From NCBI GenBank assembly GCA_022821725.1, contig JAJEDB010000047.1, forward strand, positions 1-51,963: a stretch of 51,963 bases of DNA, given 5' to 3'. Under the pieces are notes generated by a model. It saw only the letters and a program-made list of their open reading frames with translations, did not search any database and was not told the DNA's origin. The first letter of the stretch is position 1. Each line of letters starts with the position of its first letter. The stretch comes from Candidatus Poribacteria bacterium (GTDB lineage: Bacteria > Poribacteria > WGA-4E > WGA-3G). A program made the position numbers and the translations under genes. Below are positions 1 through 8,039 of the stretch, piece by piece.

Positions 1-1053
1 CAAACTTTTGCTACAACAGACACATCAGAACATCGGGGACCCTCCGTTACCTACCAAGGGCTCAAGCCCGGGAATTATACGTTCCTCGTAAAGACCTACC
101 GCAAAGGCTGGCCCTACACTTCCGCCCCTGCTGCTGTCAACTTTACGATTGATACACCCTTTTGGGCAAAGTGGAGGAACTATCTACCATACCTTATTTT
201 AATTGGGCTGCTCATCACAATCGTCCCATTCCTACTCGCTCGATTGGTTGTGACCCGGCGGCGTGTCGCACGCTTGCACGCAGAGAGGCAACAGAAGGAA
301 GAAGCCGAAATGCAACAGCTCCGCGCGGAACTCGATGAAGCCCGAGATATGCAAGCGGCTTTGCTGCCGACGGAAGTGCCGGAAGTCGAAGGACTTGATG
401 TCGCGGGCATGTCACTCCCTGCGACACAGGTGGGCGGCGATTTCTACGATTACTTCAATGCCGGCGAGAAACATCTTGCGATCGCCGTGGCAGATGCTGC
501 GGGGAAAGGACTGCGCGGTGCGCTGAACGCTGTGCTTACCAACGGCATGCTCAACGAAATCGTCCAGATCCAATACAGTGCAGATATCATCCTCACTCAT
601 CTCAACACCAGTCTTATCCCGCGGCTCTACGGTCGGACGTTCATCGCCCTGAATCTCGCTATTATTGATCCGGAGAGTAAACAGATGCTCTATGCGAATG
701 CGGGGCAGCCCTATCCTATTCTGAAACGCGGAGACACGCTTATTGAAATTGAGGCAAGTGAACTCCCGCTTGGTGGTATGAAAAGGATTGAATACAGTCA
801 GGAGCAGCTTGAACTTGCACCTGGTGATATTTATATTTTCTATACGGATGGTGTCATTGAAGCCCTCAATTCGGAGGAGGAGATGTATGGCACTGAACGG
901 CTGAAGTCGGTGCTTGCCGAAGCCCCGCAACATCTGAGTGCGGAAGAGCTCATTGTGTGTATCTTCAAGGACATTCAAGACTTTGTGCAAGCAGCCGAGC
1001 AATACGATGATATCACCATCGTTATTGTCAGACACCAGCCGATAACACAATAA
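1..1053 (+). CDS. Y_Y_Y domain / membrane-anchored SpoIIE-type PP2C phosphatase (5' truncated)
   Basis: The frame is open from base 1, so the N-terminus lies outside the window. Residues 1-56 resemble the end of a Y_Y_Y (triple-tyrosine) domain (VTYQGLKPGNYTFLVKTYRK). One membrane helix follows (about residues 61-82, LPYLILIGLLITIVPFLL), then a charged coiled-coil stretch, then a SpoIIE/RsbU-type PP2C domain with VGGDFYDYF, VADAAGKG, NAGQPYP, YTDGVIEA and YDDITIVIV motifs. In this architecture an upstream periplasmic beta-propeller usually senses a ligand and the cytoplasmic phosphatase dephosphorylates a STAS anti-anti-sigma factor. The propeller is not visible here. The gene ends at TAA 1053. 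It could act on the STAS proteins encoded near 29 and 34 kb, but that link is only inference. Confidence 0.9.
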   Translation, partial: QTFATTDTSEHRGPSVTYQGLKPGNYTFLVKTYRKGWPYTSAPAAVNFTIDTPFWAKWRNYLPYLILIGLLITIVPFLLARLVVTRRRVARLHAERQQKEEAEMQQLRAELDEARDMQAALLPTEVPEVEGLDVAGMSLPATQVGGDFYDYFNAGEKHLAIAVADAAGKGLRGALNAVLTNGMLNEIVQIQYSADIILTHLNTSLIPRLYGRTFIALNLAIIDPESKQMLYANAGQPYPILKRGDTLIEIEASELPLGGMKRIEYSQEQLELAPGDIYIFYTDGVIEALNSEEEMYGTERLKSVLAEAPQHLSAEELIVCIFKDIQDFVQAAEQYDDITIVIVRHQPITQ

Positions 1054-1414
1054 TCTCTAAATTGATAGGAGACAGGCACACCACGCCAGGGCATTCAATT
1101 TTTAGAAATTATTGGGTTTCACGTCTTTTTTTTCAAGGGGCCGGTTCGGTTAGGAAACCGCACCTACCGGGCCTGGGGTGAAAATCCGATCGAAAGATGG
1201 ACAATTATAGTAGAGTCACTAATTGGTTATACTGAGATCTATGGGATTATTTAGAAGTTATAGTCCGGATGTGTTCCTCGTGGATTCTTTTTTTTAGGGT
1301 AATCGCAGTGCCGATTTACCTTGGGGCACGAACCAGCCGGTACTGGGCGTGGATTCCTTCACCGATTTTGGACATGTCGGCGTTTCACCGGCCTTTCTCA
1401 TGCTAAAAAATAAG
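1054..1414. other. Repeat-bearing intergenic stretch
   Basis: No convincing gene. At 1137-1174 it carries a repeat of the GGTAGG-N-TTTCCTAACC family (minus orientation), matching 3547-3572. From about 1300 to 1452 one frame reads GNRSADLPWGTNQPVLG then VDSFTDFGHVGVSPAF and runs to a TGA at 1455; it looks protein-like and may be the tail of a lost gene, but I do not recognise it. Confidence 0.4.
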
Positions 1415-1443
1415 TTGACCCCCACAGAAAAATCAGGTAGAAT
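1415..1443 (+). promoter_or_regulatory. Sigma70-like promoter of the Rpn-type gene
   Basis: TTGACC (1415-1420), a 17-nt spacer, then TAGAAT (1438-1443). The start codon lies at 1453, only about 9 nt after the -10 box, so the mRNA would be leaderless or nearly so. Confidence 0.6.
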
Positions 1444-1452
1444 AAGAGACAT

Positions 1453-2520
1453 ATGAACGCTTTTGACGAGGTCCTCTCTTTCTTACAAGAACCCCTTGGC
1501 ACATTTCCAGACCGGAGCGCGAAATGGCTGTTATCCAACACGGATAACCTCCACGGATTGCTTGAAATCATTGGGAGCGACCTCGTAGACTCGCTTGACT
1601 TTCGCAAGGTCCAACGCGTCAATACAACTTTTATTGCTGACAACCTCCGCGAACAAGAATCAGACCTCGTGTTCCTCTTGCCGTTCCGGGAGGCAGATGA
1701 AACGGAAGTGATGATCTACATTCTCCTTGAACATCAATCCACGGTAGACCCTGCGATGGGGTTTCGGTTGCTGTTTTACATGGTTCAGATATGGGATCAG
1801 CAGCGTCAGAAGTGGATAGCAGAGAACGTTCCGAAGGGGCAGTGGCGGTTTCGTCCGATTATCCCTGTCGTTTTTTATACGGGTGAACAGGTCTGGCAAA
1901 CGTTGCCATCACTTGAGACGTTGATGGATGTTCCGGGCCCGTTAGTTCGGTTTGTCCCTCAGTTTGAGACGCTTTTTCTCGGTGTCAAGTCTGAATCGGA
2001 TGCGATCCTGTTGAAGACAGAACGTCCCTTCGGTTGGCTGATGACGCTCTTGAAACGCGAGGCTGCGGATGCTGGGGAGTTCAGTGCTGCGTTAGAGCGT
2101 TTGAGTGTTCATCTTGAGACGCTGCGTGTGGCGGAGAGTGCGTCTTGGAAACAGGCCCTCTATTATCTGTATCTGTTAGTTTTCTATCAACGCTCGGTCG
2201 AAGAGCGTGAGATTTTAGAACAGTTCATCTCTGAACATCAGCAAACTTTGAGTCTTTCAACAGAGGAGGCATCCCTGATGCAAAGTATGGCAGAACATTA
2301 CTTAGAGCAAGGCATAGAGCAAGGCATAGAGCAAGGTGCGCGTCAGACGAGTATTGAAAGCACGCTCGCGATCCTCAAAGAACGCTTCCCAAACGCTGAG
2401 GCCACCGCAGTGCGATCGGTTCTTGAAGCGATTCGCGACCTTGACCATTTGAAGCGTCTGAACCTCCAGGCTTCCACTGCTACGAGTTTTCGTGCCTTCC
2501 AAGAACACTTGGACGGATAA
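1453..2520 (+). CDS. Rpn/YhgA-like PD-(D/E)XK nuclease (Transposase_31 family)
   Basis: A 355-residue member of the Rpn (recombination-promoting nuclease, formerly putative transposase) family. The N-terminal nuclease core shows ESD71LVFLLPF and YILLE93HQS, which fit the family's D...E-x-Q active site, followed by the usual RLLFYMVQIWDQ and PIIPVVFYTGEQ blocks. The C-terminus has a run of identical 12-bp units encoding EQGI-EQGI-EQGA (about 2306-2341), then a helical tail. Known Rpn proteins are DNA endonucleases that stimulate RecA-independent recombination. The start at 1453 follows a promoter so closely that translation is probably leaderless. It stands alone, and such genes are often horizontally spread. 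Confidence 0.88.
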   Translation: MNAFDEVLSFLQEPLGTFPDRSAKWLLSNTDNLHGLLEIIGSDLVDSLDFRKVQRVNTTFIADNLREQESDLVFLLPFREADETEVMIYILLEHQSTVDPAMGFRLLFYMVQIWDQQRQKWIAENVPKGQWRFRPIIPVVFYTGEQVWQTLPSLETLMDVPGPLVRFVPQFETLFLGVKSESDAILLKTERPFGWLMTLLKREAADAGEFSAALERLSVHLETLRVAESASWKQALYYLYLLVFYQRSVEEREILEQFISEHQQTLSLSTEEASLMQSMAEHYLEQGIEQGIEQGARQTSIESTLAILKERFPNAEATAVRSVLEAIRDLDHLKRLNLQASTATSFRAFQEHLDG

Positions 2521-2556
2521 CTCGGAAATCCTATTATAGTATCATAAGACCTTACG

Positions 2557-3501
2557 ATGAAAACCGTCATCAATCTTTTCATAACTGTAGGTTTATGGAG
2601 TTTCCTCCTTTTCCTGAGCGGTATAGGGTGCGACAAAAAGTCAGAGGCACCTGCGAGAGAAGCATATCCGCCTCCCCCCGATGGCATGGTGCTGATTCCT
2701 GCGGGTGAGTTTGAGATGGGGAGTAACGATGGATCCGATGACGAACAGCCGATTCACACGGTGTATGTAGATGCGTTCTATATGGATACGCATGAGGTGA
2801 CGCATGCGGATTTCAAACGTTTCGTGTTAGCCAATCCGCAATGGCAGAAGAGCCGTATCCCAAAGTCCCTGCATACTGGTAAGTATCTCTTCGATTGGGA
2901 TGACAGCAATAATTATCCTGTGGGTATGGCGAACTATCCCGTCGAGTCGGTGTGTTGGTATGCTGCGATGGCATACGCAGAGTGGGCAGGGAAACGGCTG
3001 CCGACCGAAGCCGAGTGGGAGAAAGCCGCGCGCGGCGGGCTGAAGGGGAAGAAGTATCCGCCGGGAAGTAAGGTAGATCCGAACCTTGTGATCTTCAGCG
3101 ATCCGCTTATTTTTGAGCATAGCACGTCTGTCGGGAGCTATCCCGCAAATGGGTATGGTCTGTTCGATATGGAGGGGAATGCATGGGAGTGGTGTCTGGA
3201 TGAATATAACCCGTATTTTTATTCGATGTCTCCTGCGCGGAATCCGGTGGCGTATGTCTCACCCCAAAGGCCTTCTCGTCATCCGTTGCCGGATGTGAAC
3301 ACAATAGCGAATTTAGACGCGATTTTAAATAACTATACAGCAGTTGATGTTAAGTCCCGTCGCGTCTATCGTGGCGGGACCGGGGGGAGCCCGAAGACAC
3401 GGCACGTCCGACTCGCGAATCGCAACGGCAGCACGCCCGCATATACGCACTACTACCTCGGGTTTCGGTGTGCGAAGTCTGTATCCCCTGAAGACCTCTA
3501 A
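2557..3501 (+). CDS. SUMF1/FGE-fold lipoprotein, probably non-catalytic
   Basis: 314 residues. It has a lipoprotein signal with a lipobox ending at Cys25 (LSGIGC) and then a full formylglycine-generating-enzyme-like (SUMF1, PF03781) domain: MVLIPAGEFEMGS, HTVYVDAFYMDTHEVT, WYAAMAYAEWAGKRLPTEAEWEKAARGG, GYGLFDMEGNAWEW and a terminal LGFRCA. True FGE enzymes have two active-site cysteines in the segment between RGG and GFRC. Here that segment (RVYRGGTGGSPKTRHVRLANRN) has none, so sulfatase activation is unlikely and a binding or structural role is more plausible. It is followed by a TPR and an LRR gene; a half-length paralogue lies at 16722-17249. Confidence 0.88.
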   Translation: MKTVINLFITVGLWSFLLFLSGIGCDKKSEAPAREAYPPPPDGMVLIPAGEFEMGSNDGSDDEQPIHTVYVDAFYMDTHEVTHADFKRFVLANPQWQKSRIPKSLHTGKYLFDWDDSNNYPVGMANYPVESVCWYAAMAYAEWAGKRLPTEAEWEKAARGGLKGKKYPPGSKVDPNLVIFSDPLIFEHSTSVGSYPANGYGLFDMEGNAWEWCLDEYNPYFYSMSPARNPVAYVSPQRPSRHPLPDVNTIANLDAILNNYTAVDVKSRRVYRGGTGGSPKTRHVRLANRNGSTPAYTHYYLGFRCAKSVSPEDL

Positions 3502-3546
3502 GCCGTAGACGGCATTCAGCTGAAGAATTATACACTTCCACCCCCT

Positions 3547-3690
3547 GGTAGGCGAGATTTCCTAACCTCGCCATATCAGTCAGTGTAAACTTAATTGTAG
3601 GTTCTACTAAGACTTACGCAATAGTTTAGAAATGTTAGGACTTACGCAAGCGGCTCTTTTGTGGCATAACCTGTTAGGTTGTGCCATGCG
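3547..3690. repeat. Dispersed repeat fragments before the TPR gene
   Basis: Three pieces. GGTAGGCGAGATTTCCTAAC at 3547-3566 is the family also seen at 1137-1174. AAGACTTACGCAA (3609-3621) and AGGACTTACGCAA (3637-3649) form a direct pair resembling IS ends. The stretch 3658-3690 (GTGGCATAACCTGTTAGGTT core) has a diverged copy at 12097-12128. Confidence 0.55.
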
Positions 3691-3785
3691 CCAAACGGGA
3701 AATCTGGTTCGTAGGCGTGCGATTTCTCGCACATTCCTTAAAATTGCCCAAAACTTAGTTACACCTCGAGATGAGGAGGAATACC

Positions 3786-4844
3786 ATGCAATTACCGAAG
3801 ACTCAGATATATATCGTTTTTATGTTGGCGTTGCTGCCGTGTCTCACAGGACATAGCAGTCCGGTGATTGGAAGAGAACACATGCGTGCCTCAGTTTACA
3901 CCGAGCGAGGAACGGACAAACTCTTCAAGGAGAAGGACTATGAGGGGGCCATCGCTGACTTTGGGATATCCCTCCAGATAGCCCCTGATTACCCCTATGC
4001 ATACCACTTTCGAGGGCTTGCGAATGTCAATCTCGGGGTTTTAGCCCTTGACCAAGGCAAAGCAGAAAAGGCACAACATCACTTTCGTAACGCCCGTGAA
4101 GGCTATAACCAAGCCATTTCCTTATACCAAGCGATTGCCGTAGACGAAGCCGTTGCCTTAGACCCACAAACTGCCTATGCCTACGACAATCGTGGCGGTG
4201 CGAACGGATACCTCGGTATATTAGAAATGATCAGGGGCAATGTGAAACAGGCACAGCACCACTATCAGTCAGCGATTGCGGATTGTGATAAAGCCGTTGC
4301 CTTAGATCCAGAGAATCCCCAGTTCTACATCAATCGCAGTTGGGCGCGGGTCCATCTGGGTGAATCTGAGGTGACCAGTGGAAATATCCAGGAGGCCCAA
4401 CGCCTCTATCCGTTAGCGATTACGGATTGTGATAAAGCCGTTGCCCTTACGAAGCATCCCGAGGTCTACAGTTATTGTGCCGACGCGAAACTCAAGTTCG
4501 GTGAATTTAAGACCCTCACAGGAGATGTCAAACAAGCCGAGCAGCATTATCGCTCGGCGATTGAGGACTGTCGTCAAGCGATCTCTCTCAATCCAAAGCT
4601 TGCGACCGCTTTCTACACACAGGGACGTGCAAAAGCAGCACTTGGGAACCACACAGGTGCCATCGCTGACTTTGACACTGCTATCACAATCAAGGCTGAC
4701 TATGCCCTCGCTTACTATGCCCGGGGACATGCCAAGCGAGCTTTGGGACAAGACACCGCCGCAGAAACCGACTTTCAGAAGGCAAAGGCGCTCAATCCAG
4801 ATGTCGAAAAATTATACCGTTTCGGGAAAGGAGCAAAAAAATGA
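3786..4844 (+). CDS. Exported tetratricopeptide-repeat protein
   Basis: About 352 residues. I place the start at 3786 (MQLPKTQIYIVFMLALLPCL) because GAGGAGG lies just upstream and the same leader and signal-peptide start recur at 13245 and 14418; an in-frame ATG at 3771 would swallow the Shine-Dalgarno site. After the signal peptide come about seven TPR-like units with the recurring pattern AIADCDKAVALDP...YINRSWARVHLG, some spaced by a QAQHHYQSAI element. TPRs are protein-protein scaffolds; no partner is known. The stop overlaps the start of the LRR gene (ATGA at 4841-4844), so the two are probably translationally coupled. Confidence 0.85.
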   Translation: MQLPKTQIYIVFMLALLPCLTGHSSPVIGREHMRASVYTERGTDKLFKEKDYEGAIADFGISLQIAPDYPYAYHFRGLANVNLGVLALDQGKAEKAQHHFRNAREGYNQAISLYQAIAVDEAVALDPQTAYAYDNRGGANGYLGILEMIRGNVKQAQHHYQSAIADCDKAVALDPENPQFYINRSWARVHLGESEVTSGNIQEAQRLYPLAITDCDKAVALTKHPEVYSYCADAKLKFGEFKTLTGDVKQAEQHYRSAIEDCRQAISLNPKLATAFYTQGRAKAALGNHTGAIADFDTAITIKADYALAYYARGHAKRALGQDTAAETDFQKAKALNPDVEKLYRFGKGAKK

Positions 4845-6145
4845 GGTGGAAAACGCTTGTAATGTCCATAATCACCGCACGCTGCATCGTATTTTTGATG
4901 ATTCCAGCAACTGCTGAAGTGGTCATCGACGTTGTGAACATTCCTGATGCGAACCTCCGGGCGGCGATTAACAAAGAGTTCGATGAACCCATCGAAGACC
5001 TCATCACAGTGGCAGAACTGCTAAACCTAACCGAGTTGCGAGCCGACGCAGCAGGCATCTCCGATCTCACCGGACTGGAGCACGCCACAAATCTTACGGC
5101 ACTTATACTTTCAAACAATGCCGTGTCGGATGTATCCCCCCTTGCCAACCTGACGAACCTAACAGTCCTCTACCTTGAGGACAACCGTATCTCTGATGTG
5201 GCACCGCTCGCAAAACTCACACAACTGATAGAACTGGGACTTAACGGCAATAAGATCACAAATGTATCGGCACTTGCGGACATGAAAGACCTCACACAAC
5301 TGAATCTTAACGGCAATTCCGTTGTTGATATTTCGCCACTCACCGGACTCACACAACTGATAGGACTCGGACTCCACGCCAATGACATCACAGATATATC
5401 GGCACTTGTGGACATGAAAGACCTCACACAACTGAATCTTAACGGCAATAATGAGAAGTTCGTTGATGTGTCTCCGCTCGCAAACTTGACGCGTCTGTCA
5501 GAACTGAATCTCGGCGAAAACGGTATCTTTGATGTGTCTCCACTCGCAAACCTGACCCAACTGACGGCACTGGATCTTAACAACAACAACGATATTTCAG
5601 ATGTTTCACCCCTTGCTCACTTGACACACCTCACAACACTCGGGCTTCGCCGCAGCGATATCTCCGATATATCGCCCCTTGCAGTCCTCATCCATCTGAA
5701 AGACTTGAATCTTGCAAGAAACCGTATCTACGATATCTCACCGCTTGCTGACCTCAAGAACCTGGAGATCCTGGATATTTTCGGTAACTTCATCTCAGAT
5801 TATACACCCGTCGCAGCATTAACCCAACTCAAGGAGTTACATATCGGTAGTATTTTCCTCGACATAGACGATAGGCTTTTTGATGTGTCGATCCTTTCGG
5901 GACTCATCCAGCTGGAAGTGCTGGATCTTCAAAATAACGATATCGTGGATGTCTCACCCCTCGCCACACTTACCCGACTCTCTTTCTTGGGGCTTCCTGG
6001 CAATTTCGTTTCCGATATTTCATCGCTCACTGTGCTAACAGACCTAAAAGTGTTGGATCTTCGGGATAACCGACTCAACGCCGACGCTATTAACAAGCAT
6101 ATTCCTGCAATGGAGGCAAACGGCACAGAAGTTCATCAGGATTGA
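4841..6145 (+). CDS. Internalin-type leucine-rich-repeat exported protein
   Basis: 434 residues. Signal peptide (MRWKTLVMSIITARCIVFLMIPATA), a short cap (VVNIPDANLRAAINKEF), then about sixteen 22-residue repeats of the form L-x-x-L-x-L-x-x-N-x-I-x-D-(I/V)-S-P-L-A, the bacterial (internalin-like) LRR class, ending in LNADAINKHIPAMEANGTEV. Such domains bind proteins or glycans outside the cell. The cap and tail are shared with the LRR protein at 15021-16625, so the two are paralogues. Its start overlaps the TPR stop by 4 bp. Confidence 0.9.
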   Translation: MRWKTLVMSIITARCIVFLMIPATAEVVIDVVNIPDANLRAAINKEFDEPIEDLITVAELLNLTELRADAAGISDLTGLEHATNLTALILSNNAVSDVSPLANLTNLTVLYLEDNRISDVAPLAKLTQLIELGLNGNKITNVSALADMKDLTQLNLNGNSVVDISPLTGLTQLIGLGLHANDITDISALVDMKDLTQLNLNGNNEKFVDVSPLANLTRLSELNLGENGIFDVSPLANLTQLTALDLNNNNDISDVSPLAHLTHLTTLGLRRSDISDISPLAVLIHLKDLNLARNRIYDISPLADLKNLEILDIFGNFISDYTPVAALTQLKELHIGSIFLDIDDRLFDVSILSGLIQLEVLDLQNNDIVDVSPLATLTRLSFLGLPGNFVSDISSLTVLTDLKVLDLRDNRLNADAINKHIPAMEANGTEVHQD

Positions 6146-6434
6146 ACATTACCCAGCAGGCACCTTTTTGTCCTCTCGGAACTGTTCCATTGTGTGCAGC
6201 GCCTGAAAATGAAGTGTCGGCTCGACACGTTTGGAGACTCTGAGAAAGAAAGATGTTGGGTTTCACTGCGGGTGTGGATGTATATATGAGTGTGTCCGAT
6301 GTGATGTATTTTGGCACACAGGCGTTTGCTGCCAATACCGTTCAACCCAGCCTACATAATGAACTATATGCTCACAGCCGGGGATGTCTTTGCGACGCGG
6401 AAGATGTTGATAAAAAAATAGAGTTGTTTGGTAT
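6146..6434. other. Intergenic stretch with inverted repeat remnants
   Basis: No supported gene. GATGTTGGGTTTCAC (from about 6250) and the near-complementary GTTCAACCCAGCCTACAT (about 6343-6360) form an imperfect, widely spaced inverted pair, like the arms of a split palindromic repeat. Confidence 0.4.
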
Positions 6435-6456
6435 GGGCAGATATCTGTATCTGCCC
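6435..6456 (-). terminator. Hairpin after the AAA/PD-(D/E)XK gene
   Basis: Perfect 9-bp stem GGGCAGATA/TATCTGCCC (6435-6443 and 6448-6456) with a TCTG loop, 19 bases beyond the minus-strand stop at 6476. There is no long U-tract, so termination is only probable. Confidence 0.45.
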
Positions 6457-6475
6457 TTATAAAGCAATAGGAATA

Positions 6476-7834
6476 CTAAACCGAGGAGGGACGTTCTTGC
6501 ATCACAGGGATAATATAGCTCCGAATCTTGACACCGTCTATTCTCTCTGTCTCTGTGAGCGGTTTTGGCTGCTGGCGGTGATCGAAGACGACATAATACC
6601 CTTCTTGGGTATCCTCTAATTTCAGGTATGCCGCAAGTTGTGTTTTGCCCGATTGATAATATCGGTCGCCTTCCCATATCTTCGTTTCAACGATGTATTT
6701 TCGACGGTTGTGGAGAATGAGAAGGTCTATCCGTCCGCGTCCGGTTTGAACTTCAAGAAACATATCCGCACCGACGCTGCGGACAAAGTGATCCAGATAC
6801 GCGTAAAGCAGGTATTGCCCGACGTATTCTTGAGGTGTATTGGGTACCTGCAAAATACGGAAGCCAGCGCGGGCGATTTCCAAACTAAAGGGTAAGCCTC
6901 TCTCGTAAGAAGCGATTCGCATCAGGAGACTTTCAAACCGGCGATGCCTGCGGATATTGGTAAGCAGATGCTCGATGTTAGTATTCCGTTCACGCAGGAG
7001 CTGCCGATATGCTTTAGAAAAGTGCAGCATCGTAAGCGTTTCGGTTTTCGGGATGTCCAATTCTTCCGTAAGAATTTGGGCGCATCGATTCACAAGGAAA
7101 GGTTGTCCAGCGGTTTGTCTGTGAATGGCGGTGATAACTTCGGGAACAAAGGCTTGCCCGACTTCATCGGTATACTGCGCCAGCAGTTCGTCAACTTCGG
7201 CACGTGTGAAGTTCGGTAAGCGAAACTCATCTTGGATATTGAAAGGGGAAACAGACCGATCATAATCCAGTTGGGTGATGCTCTTGACACCTACGATGCT
7301 GACGCTGTAGGGACATAGCAGTTCATCTGAGAGATAGATATGTCGAAGCGAATGTAGAAAACCTTTCACAGCTGCCTGGGGGATACCGTCAAATTCGTCA
7401 ATGATAACAATAACCCGCTGATTTCTCAGGAAACGCGCGAAACGCGTAAAGAATCTTCTCATGGAAACGTGGTCGGTGAGTTCTGTGTTCTCTAAAAATT
7501 GGGTCAAAGCCGCAGCAGGTGCCTCTCCGCGTTTTTGAAAAACGTTTTCTATGGCTTCATGGATATCTTCGTAGAGGTTGCCGTAGAATTCAGGAGGGGT
7601 GTAATCGTGATATTCCTCGAAATTCAACTGAATCGGAAAGAAGTTCGGTGCTTCTGTGAGGAGCGCGTTGAGTGCCAAACGAAAAAAAGTCGTCTTACCG
7701 GTCTGCCGGGGCGCGAAGAGGACGATGTATTTTCCCGCTCTGATGCGGGCGATGAAATCGGCGACGTGCGCTGTTCGGGGGACGATATAGTGTTGTTCTG
7801 GACGCACGCGACCTTGGGTCCCAAAACTTCTCAT
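6476..7834 (-). CDS. AAA-like ATPase fused to PD-(D/E)XK nuclease-like domain
   Basis: 452 residues. The N-terminal AAA-like ATPase (AAA_35 / archaeal-type ATPase group) has Walker A APRQTGKTTF (41-50) and Walker B VIVIIDEFDGI. A winged-helix-like middle follows, and the C-terminus has a PD-(D/E)XK core: GRIDLLIL, then YIVETKIW, then QLAAYL, giving D...ExK...Q. The start codon at 7834 has AAGGAA 7 nt upstream. Proteins of this layout are common in repeat-rich and host-associated genomes and often co-occur with mobile DNA; their true function is mostly unknown. It diverges from the VIT-VWA gene across a 205-bp spacer. Confidence 0.82.
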   Translation of the reverse strand: MRSFGTQGRVRPEQHYIVPRTAHVADFIARIRAGKYIVLFAPRQTGKTTFFRLALNALLTEAPNFFPIQLNFEEYHDYTPPEFYGNLYEDIHEAIENVFQKRGEAPAAALTQFLENTELTDHVSMRRFFTRFARFLRNQRVIVIIDEFDGIPQAAVKGFLHSLRHIYLSDELLCPYSVSIVGVKSITQLDYDRSVSPFNIQDEFRLPNFTRAEVDELLAQYTDEVGQAFVPEVITAIHRQTAGQPFLVNRCAQILTEELDIPKTETLTMLHFSKAYRQLLRERNTNIEHLLTNIRRHRRFESLLMRIASYERGLPFSLEIARAGFRILQVPNTPQEYVGQYLLYAYLDHFVRSVGADMFLEVQTGRGRIDLLILHNRRKYIVETKIWEGDRYYQSGKTQLAAYLKLEDTQEGYYVVFDHRQQPKPLTETERIDGVKIRSYIIPVMQERPSSV

Positions 7835-8039
7835 TTTTTGTTCCTTGAACGGAGAATACTACCCACCGAGGCTATAAGGTTTTCAGGTGCCTCGCCAAGG
7901 CAGGTATCTATGTCTAAATGAAGTATACCATTTTCCATGAGGGATGTCAAAGCAATTCAGAGAAGCCCACGTGTAAACACAGTTGACAACTCCAACGTTT
8001 TAGTAGCAATTATCAACAGAACCGAATGCGGAGAAACTT

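Noticed and set aside
3632..3856. 74-residue coding region before the TPR gene
   Set aside because: It consists of dispersed repeat sequence and overlaps the real start and ribosome site.
6253..6462. Small plus-strand coding region in the spacer
   Set aside because: No ribosome site, no family, and it runs through repeat remnants and the hairpin at 6435.
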